Of a DNA stretch of 64,000 nt, positions 1 through 12,642 are shown piece by piece. Origin of the DNA: Owenia fusiformis (lineage: Eukaryota > Annelida > Polychaeta > Sabellida > Oweniidae); assembly GCA_903813345.2 (NCBI GenBank), contig CAIIXF020000006.1, positions 39,874,848-39,938,847 of the forward strand, given 5' to 3'. A program made the translations under genes and the position numbers. Position 1 is the stretch's first letter. Each line of letters begins with the position of its first letter. Under the pieces are notes generated by a model. The model saw nothing but the letters and a program-made list of their open reading frames with translations. It was not told the DNA's origin and did not search any database.

Positions 1-531
1 GTTTAAGGCCATTTCAAAGTCAAATCAACTGCAAGTTAAAAGCATCCTATCAACCCCAAACTTAAAATATGTTTCACTGTGTGATCACAAACAAAAGGAG
101 AGATTTAAAATATGTAAAGAAAGGGATATCAAATTAAAAAATAGTTTTGCTGCAGTACTTATACATTTTTATTTTATATTACGTGCAAAAGTCAATGTTT
201 TTGCTATAAATCGGGCAACAATGGTCTACACGACCTGTAATAAATAGGTATAAGGGACGTTATTATCACAATACTAATGACATTGCTCACTTTTTAAAGT
301 TAGTGTCCATGTGTTATACAAAAAATAATTGAAATAAATTAATATTGGATGGAGGGGGGATAACGTGTATATAAGACGTTGGTGATGATGCGCCTTTTTA
401 AATAGATCTCATATCTTAGAATGGTATCAGTTCAAAAAAAAAACTTAGATGACCTAACATATTTTGCCATGCACTGCGCCTATTCATTTGGCAATTCAGT
501 TGTAAATTTTCTCTTAAAAAATAAATCTTCC

Positions 532-1260
532 AAAGGATAGGTATCGATATGGAGAACTAAATTCAACAATGTTTTTCTCTTGAACCAATCATTGAAAACA
601 TTCTGTAAAAAACATGGTATTTTATGTAATGTTGACTGATTGACAACAATTTAATGCGAAAATTATTTAGAAATATTTTGTTTTTGTTAACATTTTTTGT
701 TTTTTTAGTGCAATTGTTTTTGCTCCTTTCTACCAATTCTGGAGAATGAAATAAAATGTCTTTCTGAACCTTGTTGGAACAAAATAGCATATACCACATG
801 TTTTTAGACCTCTCAATATTAAAGTTGTACAAAGGAATTTTTGGTTGATTTTAAAAAAGTATTCAAAAAATTAAAACAAAATCCCCCAAAATAGATAAAA
901 ATCAAGAAAACCCTATTATTTCATTAACAAGATACTTTTTTTAAAATCAACCAAAATTTCTTTTGTACAATTACAATATTGAGAGACTTAAACATGTTGT
1001 GTTTATGTCGTTTTGTTCCAATGAGGTTTGGAAAGATGTCTCATTTCACTCTGGAAACATGATACCAAGAACAAAATAAGTGTTTGATGTGTTTTTTAAA
1101 ACAATATAGATGAAAGTATGTATATCTATTTCAAATTATATTGCTACCATTCAAAAGATGGCCATTAAATTGACAATTTGTAAGGTTTTCAGAAATTTTT
1201 GATGACTGGTTTAAGAGAAACGTGTGTTCAAAAAGTTCGCCATATCGATACCCATTCTTT
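532..1260. mobile_element. About 0.73 kb inverted-repeat element, family M1 (copy in gene D intron 5)
   Basis: The ends are AAAGGATAGGTATCGATATGG and the inverse CCATATCGATACCCATTCTTT, with longer imperfect inverted repeats inside. It is related to the copy at 27599-28305. There is no transposase, so it is a MITE-like non-autonomous element. Confidence 0.75.
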
Positions 1261-1659
1261 ATTGAATTTTCTGGCAGAAATCGCCTAATCTCCCCCCACC
1301 ATCATTTTTGTATGATCACCAGGCGTGTATACAACAGGTGATGCTCAATTAAGTGACATAAGTCGGCAGAGATCACTTCTACACATTTTTAAACATTTTT
1401 GGTGTATATTGGACGAAAATTGTCAAAATTAGAGCAATTTCAGTGAAAAATGTTGGGACAAATTTTCTTGTCACTCTAGGTTTCTAGGTCATTTCCAATG
1501 TGACAAGAAATCTCGTCACTCTGGGGAGTCAAGAGGTTAAAATGAATGCCTTAATTAGGCGATTATTCATGATGCCCCTGTGTATCAATTACTTTTAATT
1601 ACCCAAAGTTTGCATTTTTGTTGACATTTTCCCCATACTACAATAATGTAAGTACTTAC

Positions 1660-4600
1660 CTAATGCTTGCATTATGATCCTAAAGGATGTTCCATCATCA
1701 ACCCCTATAGAAGTGACATTGGTCATATATTTCTCTTTCTCGCTCACAAGTACAGTATTATCACAAAGTCTAGCCAGTTCCAGTGCCCCTGATGCATTTG
1801 TCATCCCAAGGGTCTCATACTCTAGGTCTTTTAAGGCTACCCTAACCCCAGCTAGAGGGACATGTTTTGTATTGTACACATTAATGTGCCTTGTTGCCAG
1901 TGGACATTCACATGCTGTGCAGTCCTGTTTTCGTTGTTGGCCTACTGGACAAACCATACTACAGTCTGAAAAGGCATTCTTAGTTATTTATCTGAAATAG
2001 CTTTTATGTACAAAACTCAGTCACATGCATTTTAATCATGGAAATTTACTTAAATGGTGTAATCTTATGAATTTCATGAATAACATAAAAATAGATAATT
2101 GTTATGAAAATTTACCTGGACATCTGCCATTGTTGCATGCTCTAGTGACCTCCTCTGAACCATCACAGTCAACATCAGTTGGGGAAGATTTTTGACAAAC
2201 ACGTGATCTTTTCTGTATCCCATCTCCACATGTCACACTGCATTGCACCCATGCTGACCAACTGCTCCAGAGACCATAAACAACTAGGAAAATTAGGTGA
2301 AAAATTAAGGTTTTTGCATTTTAAAATCACAAAATTTAAGAATATGGGACACATTATACCTGAAGTGATTAACAATTTTAAAGATAACATTTTCAATATT
2401 TTTCAATTTCTCTTGACACATAAAATATATTTTGATTAAATGGATTTCAAACTAAAACTTTTTTCATAATTTACCTATTCTTGCTTCTAGTCCATTTATT
2501 ATGGAAGTAGCAGTTGTTGACATAGGGGTTGTTGTGGTTGTCGTAGGAATTGTTGTTGTGTCAGTGGTTACAGTATCAGCAACTGTTGTTGTGTTAGTGA
2601 TTACAGTATCAGCAACTGTTGTTGTGTCAGTGATTACAGTATCAGCAACTGTTGTTGTGTCAGTGGTTAGAGTATTAGCAACTGTAGTTGTGTCAGTGAT
2701 TACAGTATCAGCAACTGTTGTTGTGTCAGTGGTTACAGTATCAGGAACTTTTGTTGTGTCAGTGATTACAGTATCAGCAACTGTTGTTGTATCAGTGATT
2801 ACAGTATCAGCAACTGTTGTTGTGTCAGTGGTTACAGTATCAGGAACTTTTGTTGTGTCAGTGATTACAGTATCAGCAACTGTTGTTGTATCAGTGATTA
2901 CAGTATCAGCAACTGTTGTTGTGTCAGTGGTTAGAGTATTAACAACTGTAGTTGTGTCAGTGGTTACAGTATCAGCAACTGTTGTTGTGTCAGTGGTTAC
3001 AGTATCAGCAACTGTTGTTCTGTCAGTCATTACAGTATCAGCAACTTTTGTTGTGTCAGTGGTTACAGTATCAGCAACTTTTGTTGCACTGGTGATTGTT
3101 GGTTCAGCAACTGTCAATGTACCCGTGGTTGTTGCATCTGCAAATGTTGTACCAGTGATTGTTGTATCAGTAACTGTTGTTGTGTCAGTGGTTACAGTAT
3201 CAGTAGTTGTTGTTTCAGTGACTGTTCTTTCAGCAACTGTTGGTGAACCAGTGGTTGCAGTATCAACAACTTTTGTTGTACCCCTGTCAGTTGCATCTGC
3301 AATCGTTGTAGCAGTTGTAGCTTTTGCAGGAGTTGTGGTTGTCACAGGTATTATTGTGGTATTAATTTGAGTTTTCATTGGAGCTGTTGTGGTTGGTTTA
3401 TTTGAGGTGTCATTTAAATGCAAAGCTCCACTCCGATTTCCTGTAATAATTTTAATCGCATGTTAAACAGTATATTTTTATGGGTGCCTAACAGCATAGA
3501 AAAGAGAAAAATAATATCAATTAAAAGACCACGTGCAGTATGGCAAGTGTTTTTAGACAGTCATATCTTTTACCATGAGTACTTTCTGGCCATAAATACA
3601 GTGGCTTTTATTAAAACAATATGTTTTCTTTCAAGTGGAGTCCCCATTGTAAAATATCAATCCAACTATCTGAAAATTATGGATTAGGGCCCCACCTTGG
3701 CACTTTTTGAAAAATGTTAGACTTATTTTCTAAAAAGAGGATCTTGTTTTTCTCAATTTAAACATATTGAAAGTCTCATCTACACTGTATTAACAATTTC
3801 TGAAAAGGGGATGCGTATTGAAATGAGTTAAAGTTAAAAACCACATATCCCATGCTATTTTCCCATAGGGAAAACTCGTGCTATCCATTGTTTTCAGCAT
3901 CATTTTGGTCATCAAAAATTGATATCTTCAAAACTAGACATGCAATACCATTCTATTTTGGAATATGTCATAGACCCCTTGTTGAGTAATCTTTGCATGA
4001 AATAAAAATCAGGAAAAGAATATCCTCTTTTGAGTAAATAGGTTCGATATTTTGAAAAAAATGTTAACATGGGGTCCCTATTCATAGTTTTTCGAATTGT
4101 TTGATTTATATTTTTAGCATCATGGGTACTTGACTTGAAAGAAAACATATTGTTTTAATATAAAACACTGTATTTATGCCCAGAAAGTACTCATGGTAAA
4201 AGATATGACCGTCTATACTGCACATGGTCTTTTGAGAAACCTGCTGTACTGCACTGAGTGGCAACACTGGGCGAAGTGACCAAATATAAACAATTTTAAT
4301 CACAAATAATCAGTGAATAAATGATTATTATCTGGTTAAAACCTATTATCGAGACTATTATTGCTGGTTATCGCTGATTATCGAGACTTATTAATCAAAA
4401 ATAACCAGTGTTTTCACTGGTTATTACGATAATCAATTCTTATTAATGTGTAGCCAATGGCAAAAATTCCAACTGATTATTATGTCAAGTGATTATTCCC
4501 CCAACTGATTATCGCTTTGTTTTCATTAGCAATTAAGAACCGTCTGCCTTTTATGCGTCTAGCGCTTCCAATTATTATCCGTTGAATAAACAAACTATAG

Positions 4601-7600
4601 CTTTTGTCCAGCTAAAGAATATTAGTTTTTGCGAAATTGAATTTTTCATTCAAATATCTTTTTTTTTAATTCATTATCAACCAAACAAAAAATAAAAGAA
4701 ACACATTTTTAGAATTTCATTTAATGTTAGATTTTATTTAGCTGTCCAACTTCAATTACCAGGATTCGAGATTTTTCATTAGCAATTATAATGCAGCAGA
4801 TTTCTGCAATCCAATCAATAGTTTATACTTATTAGTAGTAATTAAAGAATATCACCAAGAAAATATTTTATCATCGTGTAGAAAGTCCAATCCAAATTCT
4901 GGTAAATGTGTTGCATTTATAGAAGCAATAACGTCGTGATACCACTGTAAAACTATAATTAAAATGTTTGATATGAAATTCGATTGTCGGGAATAAGAAA
5001 TACACATCAATACTTTTACATAATATCCAGTGTATTGAAATAAGATGTTATAACAAAGGCAATTGAAAAACTTCAATCTCAATGAAACTAGTAGTGAAAC
5101 TCCCTAAATCTGTTAAAGGGAAGCCATCATTCAAGCACTGAAAATTAAGTTTAAGAGGAAGAATTCAGTATCCCGTGTGTTCACTACCCCCTCCCATACC
5201 CAATCATTTAACTACATGTATGCTCCAATGTGTTTCATTTCTGTGTTTAATAAATGCAATCAATATGATAGTTCTATATTACTCATTATTACCGTAGAGC
5301 AAATGTGCGCAAGGTTAAATTTTAATCTTATTGAATTATGTTAATTAGTTGCTTGGATGGTAGATTGTTTGTTTGCTTGTTTATTAGCACGATTGATTGC
5401 TTGATTGGCCGTTTACTTGTTAACATTCTTTCTTTGTTGCTTTGCTGCTTCCTTGGTTTCTTGCATTAGAGTTTAATTAGCTACTTGCTTGGTTGGTTTG
5501 TCGGTTGTTTGCTTGCTTTATTTGTAAGTTGCATCGTTTGCTTTTTTACTTGCTTAGTTTCCTGCTTGCTTGGATGGTCGTTTGCTTGGTTGCTTGGTTG
5601 GTTACTTGCGTGGTTGGTTGCCGAGTTATTGATTTGAAACTTTCTAAATATCCATAGGCGTAGCCAAGGAGGAGGGGGGGGGGTTGCGAAAACCAATAAA
5701 AATTAAAACTCCTGAGAAAGAGGACTCAAAGAGCTTTTAAATGCTTTTTATTTGAAGCTTCTAGCTCACTTTGGAAGGAACTTGCATCCAGTTTTTGTAA
5801 AATTCAATATAAAAATCATTTTTGGCTTGTTTATGTCATAATCGCACCCCCTTGTTTATGTCACAATCACCCCCCCCCCCCCCCCGACTGAAAACCGAAA
5901 TATTTTTGGCAATCACACTCCCCCCTGACTGAAAGTAGGCTACGCCCCTGATATCTGTTATTGTGTTATAACAATAAACTATATTTATATTGTGATCATT
6001 TATGGGTTTTGATAACACTAGGCTTTATACGTGTATAATTAATCAAATTTAATATTGTATCATGTTGGCTAAATCGTTTCAAGTGAAGAATTAAGAACTG
6101 TAATCGGGTTTTGCTTAGTTTGAGCAAGGGAACAAAATGTAATCAGACGGACGTATTAATTAATATTTGTTTTGATAAATGAGTATTATAGCTTATAGGC
6201 AGTATCATGGGAACCAAGTAATCGTGTATAGGATTATTTTTTGTTTACTTCAGAATTGAGTGAACCATCTGTAGTTTTAAAAACAAGATCAATAAATACA
6301 TCTAATCAAGATCAAATATTAGAAATCTGTTTTTGACTGGACAAATTCTTGTTCTAGAATGTCAAACAGAACCTTCATTATCTTTATTCATTTTGAACTT
6401 TGATTTGAATTATTTCAATCAAACGTGTGTTGATGCTCCGAGCTAATACTATTAATTGGAAAAATGTTGCAATAGGGGGGGGCATTATTGTCTTTATTAC
6501 ATTACTTTTGTACATTATTACATACACAGTAAACGCGACCTGATCGGGGAGGGGATTCGGGTTGTGCACAGTGCACAATTTGTTATCTCTTTATGCATGT
6601 TTTATTGCCAAATTAATATAAAAACAAGCTGGAGAAACATAAGTATTTATTTTGTATTTTGTTACCACACGTCAAAAGGTGCATTTGAAGTTCAGAAAAT
6701 GTAAGAAGACTTGGCTAGAAATTATGTACTTATATATTTATATGTTACGTATTTATTTTGTATTCAATTCGAATTCTGTTCACTCGCACTCCTTGAACCA
6801 CCCCACCCCTTGGCTACGGGTATAAGTACTTTCGGCACACGGAGAGAATAACATTAGACTTCTGCAATGCAACTACATGTAATAAGAAAGACCTAAAATG
6901 AAAATATTGTAAGAATATACAATTGTAGTCCATCACAAAGTTCATTTATTTCATTAAAGCGTCAAGGGACAATGCCTCTAAACACTAAGATAAACAAATT
7001 AACTTCCAGAAACATCCTGTTGTGGAAAAGACAAATGGCTTTTCATAACGGATTAAAATAGCCAGTCTGTCTAATTGTATAATATATTAGATACATTTTA
7101 AATTCCTTTATACTTCTTATCACAGACAGGTTGATCATTTTATTTAGACAAGAGATTGTATTCCAGCAGTGTCATTTGTAATTAGCCCTTTGAAGTTTAA
7201 TCAATCACGATAATCAGTTGGTCGGTTATTCAGTAAAGAAAAAAGTGATTATCGCCAGGCCATGCCTGTTGCCATTGTATCTAGCCTTTAAAAGTTATAA
7301 TTAGGTCAGGATCAGACTGTGTCTGGTTATTAATGATTATTCTAAAAAATTAATCGCTGATTATTATGTGTTAATTCCAACCTGTTTGTCTAGTGCAATC
7401 ACTTGTCAGTATAAGACCATGGTCCATTGGCATCGTCTTATGAAATATATTGAGATTCTATTTTTCTTGTTTCAGACTTCACTGATCAAAATTCATTATA
7501 GTAAATCATAGTATAGTGTCTCAACTGCTAATTGCATTGAGTTCTACACTGACTTGAACATGTTCCATCCATACAACAGAATCATCAGATTCCAATCATC

Positions 7601-9452
7601 TTAATCATTTTGAAAAAAAATCTGAGATGTAATATTTTGAATTAATTTTATCAAATAATGGTTTTGATCCATGTTAACTCAAATGTGGAAATACTTATTT
7701 TGATTGTGAAATTATACTGTATTTACCTGTAAAAATGCCTGCAAAATACATTCCTACTAGTGCACCTCCTATGGCAATAAAAAGAGCCACTGCTACCCCT
7801 GCTACAATCTTAGCATAGCTTGTAGACTCTGTCGATTTAGGCCTAGGGTTTCTCTCAATATAGGCACTGTCAATGTACTTCTTATGTCTTGGGATGAAGG
7901 ATTGAGGTCTAGGAGGAAATGGATTCTTAGGTCTGCAATATAAGAACTAAATATCATGAATGCATTTGGAAAGGTTTTACCACTTCATCTGATATATTAT
8001 GTTTTACATTGTCCATATTTCCAAAATACAGGCACAGCCAATTAAAAGTGACATGAGACGAGTCAAGGTACAAATGGGAGGAAATTAAAGTTTTACAGTT
8101 GAGATACTATAGAATTAGAAAATTGAACTGGGTTTGTCTTGTTTGTTCTGATCAAAAAGCAGCTAGTGCAAAAATGTTTATCTTTTTCAAGAAAGTCAGA
8201 CAGATTGATTCTTAAAATTCAGCCAATTCTATGACATTCTGTTTTGCCACAAATATATCACAATAAGCTTTTCATCTATGTCTAGAATACTTTTCATGAT
8301 TCAGAATTACTGTACTCCCACCAATATTAATTGACGTTTTTACCTATAATCGCCCATCACTGGACGGAAATATTGTCAACATTGAAATCCCTGGGAATTT
8401 CCTTGGAATTTTGCGACTATCAAATTTCGTGAATTAAAACTGGAGGAATTTCACGGCTATTGCATTTCGGGAATTTTTCAAAACTCGCAAAAAGTCAGCT
8501 CACGAAAATTACCGGGAGTACAGTATTTGTTTGGCAGTGGCAGCATAACATCTTACCTCAAAGGTGGAAATGAACCAGCACTATTGAAGGTTGTGTAAAT
8601 GTTGCCGATACTTTCTGAGGCTACCCCAGAATCACTCCAAACGCTGTGAGAAGTCATTCTAGAATCAGAAATTATGTTGAGTAACTTTTGTATCCTCGTA
8701 TTTAAATTGTGTATTTTAGAAATTGTTACAAATATTACACATTTTAAATGCGTATGTGTGTGAGATTTTGAAATGACTGTCTAGTACGTTTATTTAGTTT
8801 TACAAAACATTAATTCATTATTATATAATTTAAATGTTAATCCTAGATCACATATAATGTGTAACAGATAATGGATTTCAGATTTGTATTCTGTGAACCT
8901 TGAATTATAACGAAGATGTACCAAGATGTGTTACTTTTATAGTGAAATATCATTTTTTGTTAAATGAAATATGATAAAAGAAAGATTAATTTCAAATGAT
9001 ATCTGCTTCCACATTTGTAATTAAATTAGAATTAAATAGTAACATTTAGCAAACCTTATTTTGTTCATTGGAAATTACTAGACTAGGTGAAGTTTTTTTC
9101 TACCAATTTATAGTTCATATGTCAAAGGTTGATACTATTGAATACAGTTATGACTTGACAGCTAAAGGGATGCATTGAATCATTGAAAAAATTGTGAAAT
9201 AACGATGCATAATACATCATTTGTATGTATGCATCATTTGTATGTATGAATATTGTTAAAATTTATGTATACTAATATATTGTTTATTTACAGGACTTCC
9301 ATTATAGTGAAATTATCTACATCTTGCGATTAATGCCTGTATTGATTTTTGGCTTATTTGCCAACTTTGCATTTCTAGGGATTGTTAATTACATATTATT
9401 TTTAAAAATATCGAATACTTACCTAATTTTGGTAATGGATCCAGGATGTCAT
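1660..9452 (-). CDS. Gene D: type II transmembrane mucin/TSP1/CILP-like protein, 5' part (3' end lies beyond the window)
   Basis: Coding exons, 5' to 3': 8657-8557 (start ATG 8657), 7932-7727, 3440-2475, 2283-2116, 1965-1660, all with GT-AG borders and in frame for 582 residues. A non-coding leader exon ends at 9423. The tail (residues about 1-75) has a Pro-rich PFPPRPQ stretch and Tyr motifs ([10 protein letters not shown]), then a transmembrane helix with a GGALVG motif, a Thr-rich stalk of 11-residue TDTTTVADTVI-type repeats, a TSP1 domain (WxxWxxW and CSVTCGDG motifs) and the regulatory-like domain ending in QALG. The Ig and CILP exons found in its paralogs are not in the first 1.66 kb, so they lie left of the window or are lost. 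It is the closest paralog of gene A: same tail, same leader exon, same stalk flanks. Its role is unknown; by family it is an adhesion or matrix-type surface protein. Confidence 0.85.
2475..3440 (-). repeat. Gene D mucin-stalk exon: 33-bp coding repeats
   Basis: The exon is a tandem array of a 33-bp unit coding TDTTTVADTVI and close variants, roughly 2550-3070, flanked by less regular Thr-rich sequence shared with gene A ([25 protein letters not shown]). Such Thr-rich segments are expected to carry dense O-glycans. Long open frames on the opposite strand are a by-product of the repeat. Confidence 0.9.
3524..4233. mobile_element. About 0.71 kb inverted-repeat element, family M2 (gene D intron 2)
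   Basis: Inverted repeats of about 130 bp: the left end carries accacgtgcagtatgg, tttaccatgagtactttctg and acaatatgttttctttcaag, and the right end their inverse. The empty site is seen in gene A near 21230 (atatcaataaaatttgagaaacc). Confidence 0.8.
5340..5640. repeat. Degenerate TTGCTTGG tetranucleotide-type microsatellite
   Basis: The stretch is a run of ttgc, ttgg and gctt words with little else, lying just left of a small inverted-repeat element. No coding is supported. Confidence 0.7.
5653..5950. mobile_element. 298-bp MITE with ATATC target duplication
   Basis: The ends are CATAGGCGTAGCC and GGCTACGCCCCTG (inverted), flanked on both sides by ATATC. The inside has G-run and C-run tracts. 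It is nested in the 3.1 kb insertion. Confidence 0.75.
8309..8526. mobile_element. About 0.22 kb inverted-repeat element near gene D exon 1
   Basis: TACTGTACTCCC at the left matches the inverse GGGAGTACAGTA at the right. It ends about 30 bp before the gene D start-exon splice donor. A shortened relative lies at the same place in gene A (22075-22120). Confidence 0.6.
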
Positions 9453-9470
9453 ACTCTACATGTTTATCTT
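9423..9470 (-). promoter_or_regulatory. Gene D leader exon with 9-residue upstream ORF
   Basis: A splice donor (ag|gtaagtattc, minus strand) follows position 9423. The exon contains an ATG at 9452-9450 that opens a 10-codon ORF (MTSWIHYQN-stop). Its TAG is the last three bases of the exon. After splicing to the coding exon, which begins A-ATG, the upstream stop sits one base before the main start codon. The arrangement is the same in gene A, which argues that both the exon and the uORF are real. The 5' limit of the exon is not defined. Confidence 0.6.
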
Positions 9471-11572
9471 TTAAAATGTATAAAGTAAAATACTCGTGCA
9501 TAACTTCGTAAAATGAATAAGATAGCTAAGCAGGAAGTTAAATTAATGTGGATTGAAAAGTTGCTGGAATTCCCAGGGATAACTGTATACACCTTGTATC
9601 TGATGAATGACTTTTTTATTGATTGTTGTAAGTTCAAAGTTCATTTAAAGCAGGACAGAATAACAAAATATAGTAAAATATTTATACTTCCCGCCCGCTC
9701 TATCGGGGAATTAATAAACTGACAAGTATAATTTGGTGTGTCAAGAGCCATCCTGTGGCCATCTATTTTGATTTATTATTTTTACATAAAAACATTACAT
9801 AATCAATTTCCTAACATTAAATAATATTACACAAATTAACAATAGTATAAATTCGTTTACATTGTCTTACATAATTGTATAAAGTATTACATAACCTTAC
9901 ATAATGTTTGAAATGGACGCTAAAAAGCCGTAACCTAATGTAAAATAAAAACATATAAAAAAGGTTAGTTAGGACTGTACAAGCTTACTAACACATGGTG
10001 ACAGCTATGTGAAAGTCTCTTTCTCAAATAGGTTTGCGAAAAACGTGACATAGTTAATTACAGTCTGTAAACTAAAACAACGTGAATTTCAACAATAATA
10101 CATTTGTGTTATTGGAGTCGAAAATTTTCGTCGTAGTAGTTCCAGTCCAAATGATTTTCCGCTAATTTCCTTTTATTCTGGCCATAGTGCATTAACGGAA
10201 TTGCATCCGTGCCATATTTTGTGCAATGTATGGTGGTGAAAATATGGAAAGCGGAAATCCATTCTTCAATGGAAACTAATTTAAAATTACCTTGGGCCTT
10301 GTTGGATAAATAGTGTTCTTTCTTATGTTATATAATATTTTCTTAATATAACAATGCTGAATAGCTTGTAAAGTTGAAACAATAATTTTTTAACAAATCA
10401 ATGCTTATTTATGTTGTCTGTTTCGAAACATGAAACTGAATGAAGGATGCTGTCTAGCTAGGAAGTAGTAGATAGACCCAAGATGTAACTCGAGACACAC
10501 GTGTATAACTGAAAGTGAAAGCCAGTACATGATTGGATATCCGGCCAGTCGGTATAAATCCATTTAAGGTCCACTTGCAGATTCCTTAAATTACTTTTAA
10601 GCAGGGGTTTCACTAGAATTTCTCACAACAGGCTAAATAAATGAAAACAATAGGCAAAATTAATGGAAATCATATATTCAACAATGAAAAGTCCCTAAAA
10701 CGACAGGCTATTAGGGAATTTAGTTTGCACAGCACTTCCTCATTGGAACTAATGGAAAAGATCAACAAAAACTTAACTTTTTTTTAACTCACAGCGATAC
10801 TTAAGTTACGATATGTACTTTTTAATTTGAAAAATAGGGGTTGGTATTTATCACTTTCAACTTTGTTTAGGGAACATTCTTTTTGGTGCTTGTGCCTAAA
10901 CATCACACATCAAGCTAAAGTTTTATGAGTCCAATTAGATGAGATATGAGCAGGGATGAAAGATCTCAAAAATCCTCAAATTTGGGCTCTCCTAGATCGC
11001 CAAATCAAGCTCATTATATCATGGCATATCAGGGCTGAGAAGATTTGAGATGTCATGGTTTATCATGATGTCATTTACACCAAATACAAAGAATAAACAT
11101 TGTTTTATAATTCTCTTTTGAAATACAGTAGTGATATTGCTGTTGAAAGGCTGTATTTATTCCACTCAGATGGCACTTCATGAAGTTAACTTTCTCTGCA
11201 TAAAACTGTATTTCACATGAATCATTGAATAAATAACTAAAGTTTTAAAAAAAATATTAAAAAACTTTTATTCAAAAATTCTATCATGCATAGATAAATT
11301 ACATACTAAAAGATAAAGTTAGATACTTCTGTTCCTAGAAAAATAAAACCATTTAATAAAAATTATGATAGTTTGTTTTGTTGTACAGTATATACATAAG
11401 TCAATCAAACTTTTACATTGGTTTAAAGGTCTCAAGAAGCATGATGTTTGCAATAATTTGAATATCAACAATTATATCCACTGAAAACATCAATTGTTAA
11501 TATCCATATTGTAAAGAAAACCAAACCAAGGAAATCATATACATATTTACAAGTAATGAGGCACACAAATTA
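9471..11572. other. Upstream region of gene D and flank of B'
   Basis: No gene is supported. About 9690-10595 has no counterpart upstream of gene A and is rich in acattacataa words. From 10597 (aagcaggggtttcactag) the sequence matches 23251 onward, the shared flank of the B-type genes. Confidence 0.5.
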
Positions 11573-12569
11573 CAGGGTGGTCCAAAAAAAAGTGAACCCC
11601 TGCAACAGGCTACATTTTTCTAAATACATGCATGAATTGGCTCATATTATCACATGTTGTAGAGAAAGGTCTAACATTTTGGTTGATGCCATAATTTATT
11701 CCCAGTCTTAAATTTTGAAGAAATTACAAGCATTTAACAAACACGCCTGGAAATTAGATATTGTACAAAATTTTACAAATGTGATTCACGGAAATTGTTG
11801 AAACACATTGGATGATCTTAAACAGCTTTCAGTTAGAGATACAAGTTTAAAACCCTACCATATGACAAAAGGGACACTATTCAAGCAGAAAACACATTTC
11901 ACACTTTCATTGATCATTTTGAAGCATTTTTAACTGTTCAACAGTTCAGGGGTATGTTACCTACACAAACAGTTAGAGGGGGGCCTCTTATGGAAGGAAG
12001 TTGCCCCCTGTGACCAGGAATCTGATAACCCCTTCATCAAATATCTTTAAAAATTCAAAAGAATATTCAATATTCAATGTTTTGAGCCATATATCATTAG
12101 AATTGGTCCATGATTTATGAAGATATTGACATTTCAAGATCATATAGGGGTATGTTCATGATTTCACTGGAAAATGTTTTCGTCTGTGGAAGCTCAGCAC
12201 ATCTCTTTGGATCACAATAACTTTGCAACTAACAAATGAAGAATGCTAGTTTTAAGCCATAATGTGCAGGATTTAAAATTGAACAAAGTCAGAAAATATT
12301 AGTTCTTTAAGACTGCAGCTTAAAAAATTCTAAGGGAAAGGTGTTAAAGGGTTGAAGAATCGCGGATATTGAAAATCACAATTTGTCCATTTTCAGTAAT
12401 GTTTGGTTAGGGCTTATAATTTCTGCAAATTTCAAGACTAAGAAAAATGTATGGTACCAACATAAATTTTAGACCTTCCTCTACAACATGTGAAAATAAA
12501 AAAGAATTCTTGCAAGTAATAAGGGAAATATGGCCAGTTGCAGGGGTTCACTTTTTTTGGACCACCCTG
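11573..12569. mobile_element. 1.0 kb mariner-like element without transposase
   Basis: Perfect 35-bp ends (CAGGGTGGTCCAAAAAAAAG... and its inverse), extending imperfectly to about 150 bp, flanked by TA on both sides. The paralogous flank of gene B (25067-25080, caaattatatcc) shows the empty site. Confidence 0.85.
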
Positions 12570-12642
12570 TAAAAATACATGCTAATTGTTTGCTCATAAT
12601 TGTCTATGACTTTTTTAAATTATAATAATTGAAATGTTGTTC

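Larger units (their letters stand above)
4262..7393. mobile_element. About 3.1 kb insertion in gene D intron 2 with inverted TAATCAG-rich ends
   Basis: Relative to gene A (continuous at 21250-21290), gene D has an extra 3.1 kb. Its two ends are rich in inverted ATAATCAG(T/C)GATT and GATTATCG motifs (4290-4530 and 7200-7375). No coding sequence was recognised inside; it contains a GCTT-rich microsatellite (5340-5640) and a nested element (5653-5950). Confidence 0.55.

Noticed and set aside
2501-3370. 289-residue Val-rich open frame on the plus strand
   Set aside because: Antisense shadow of the gene D stalk repeats.
5481-5696. Gln/Asn/Lys-rich 71-residue open frame
   Set aside because: Translation of the TTGCTTGG microsatellite.
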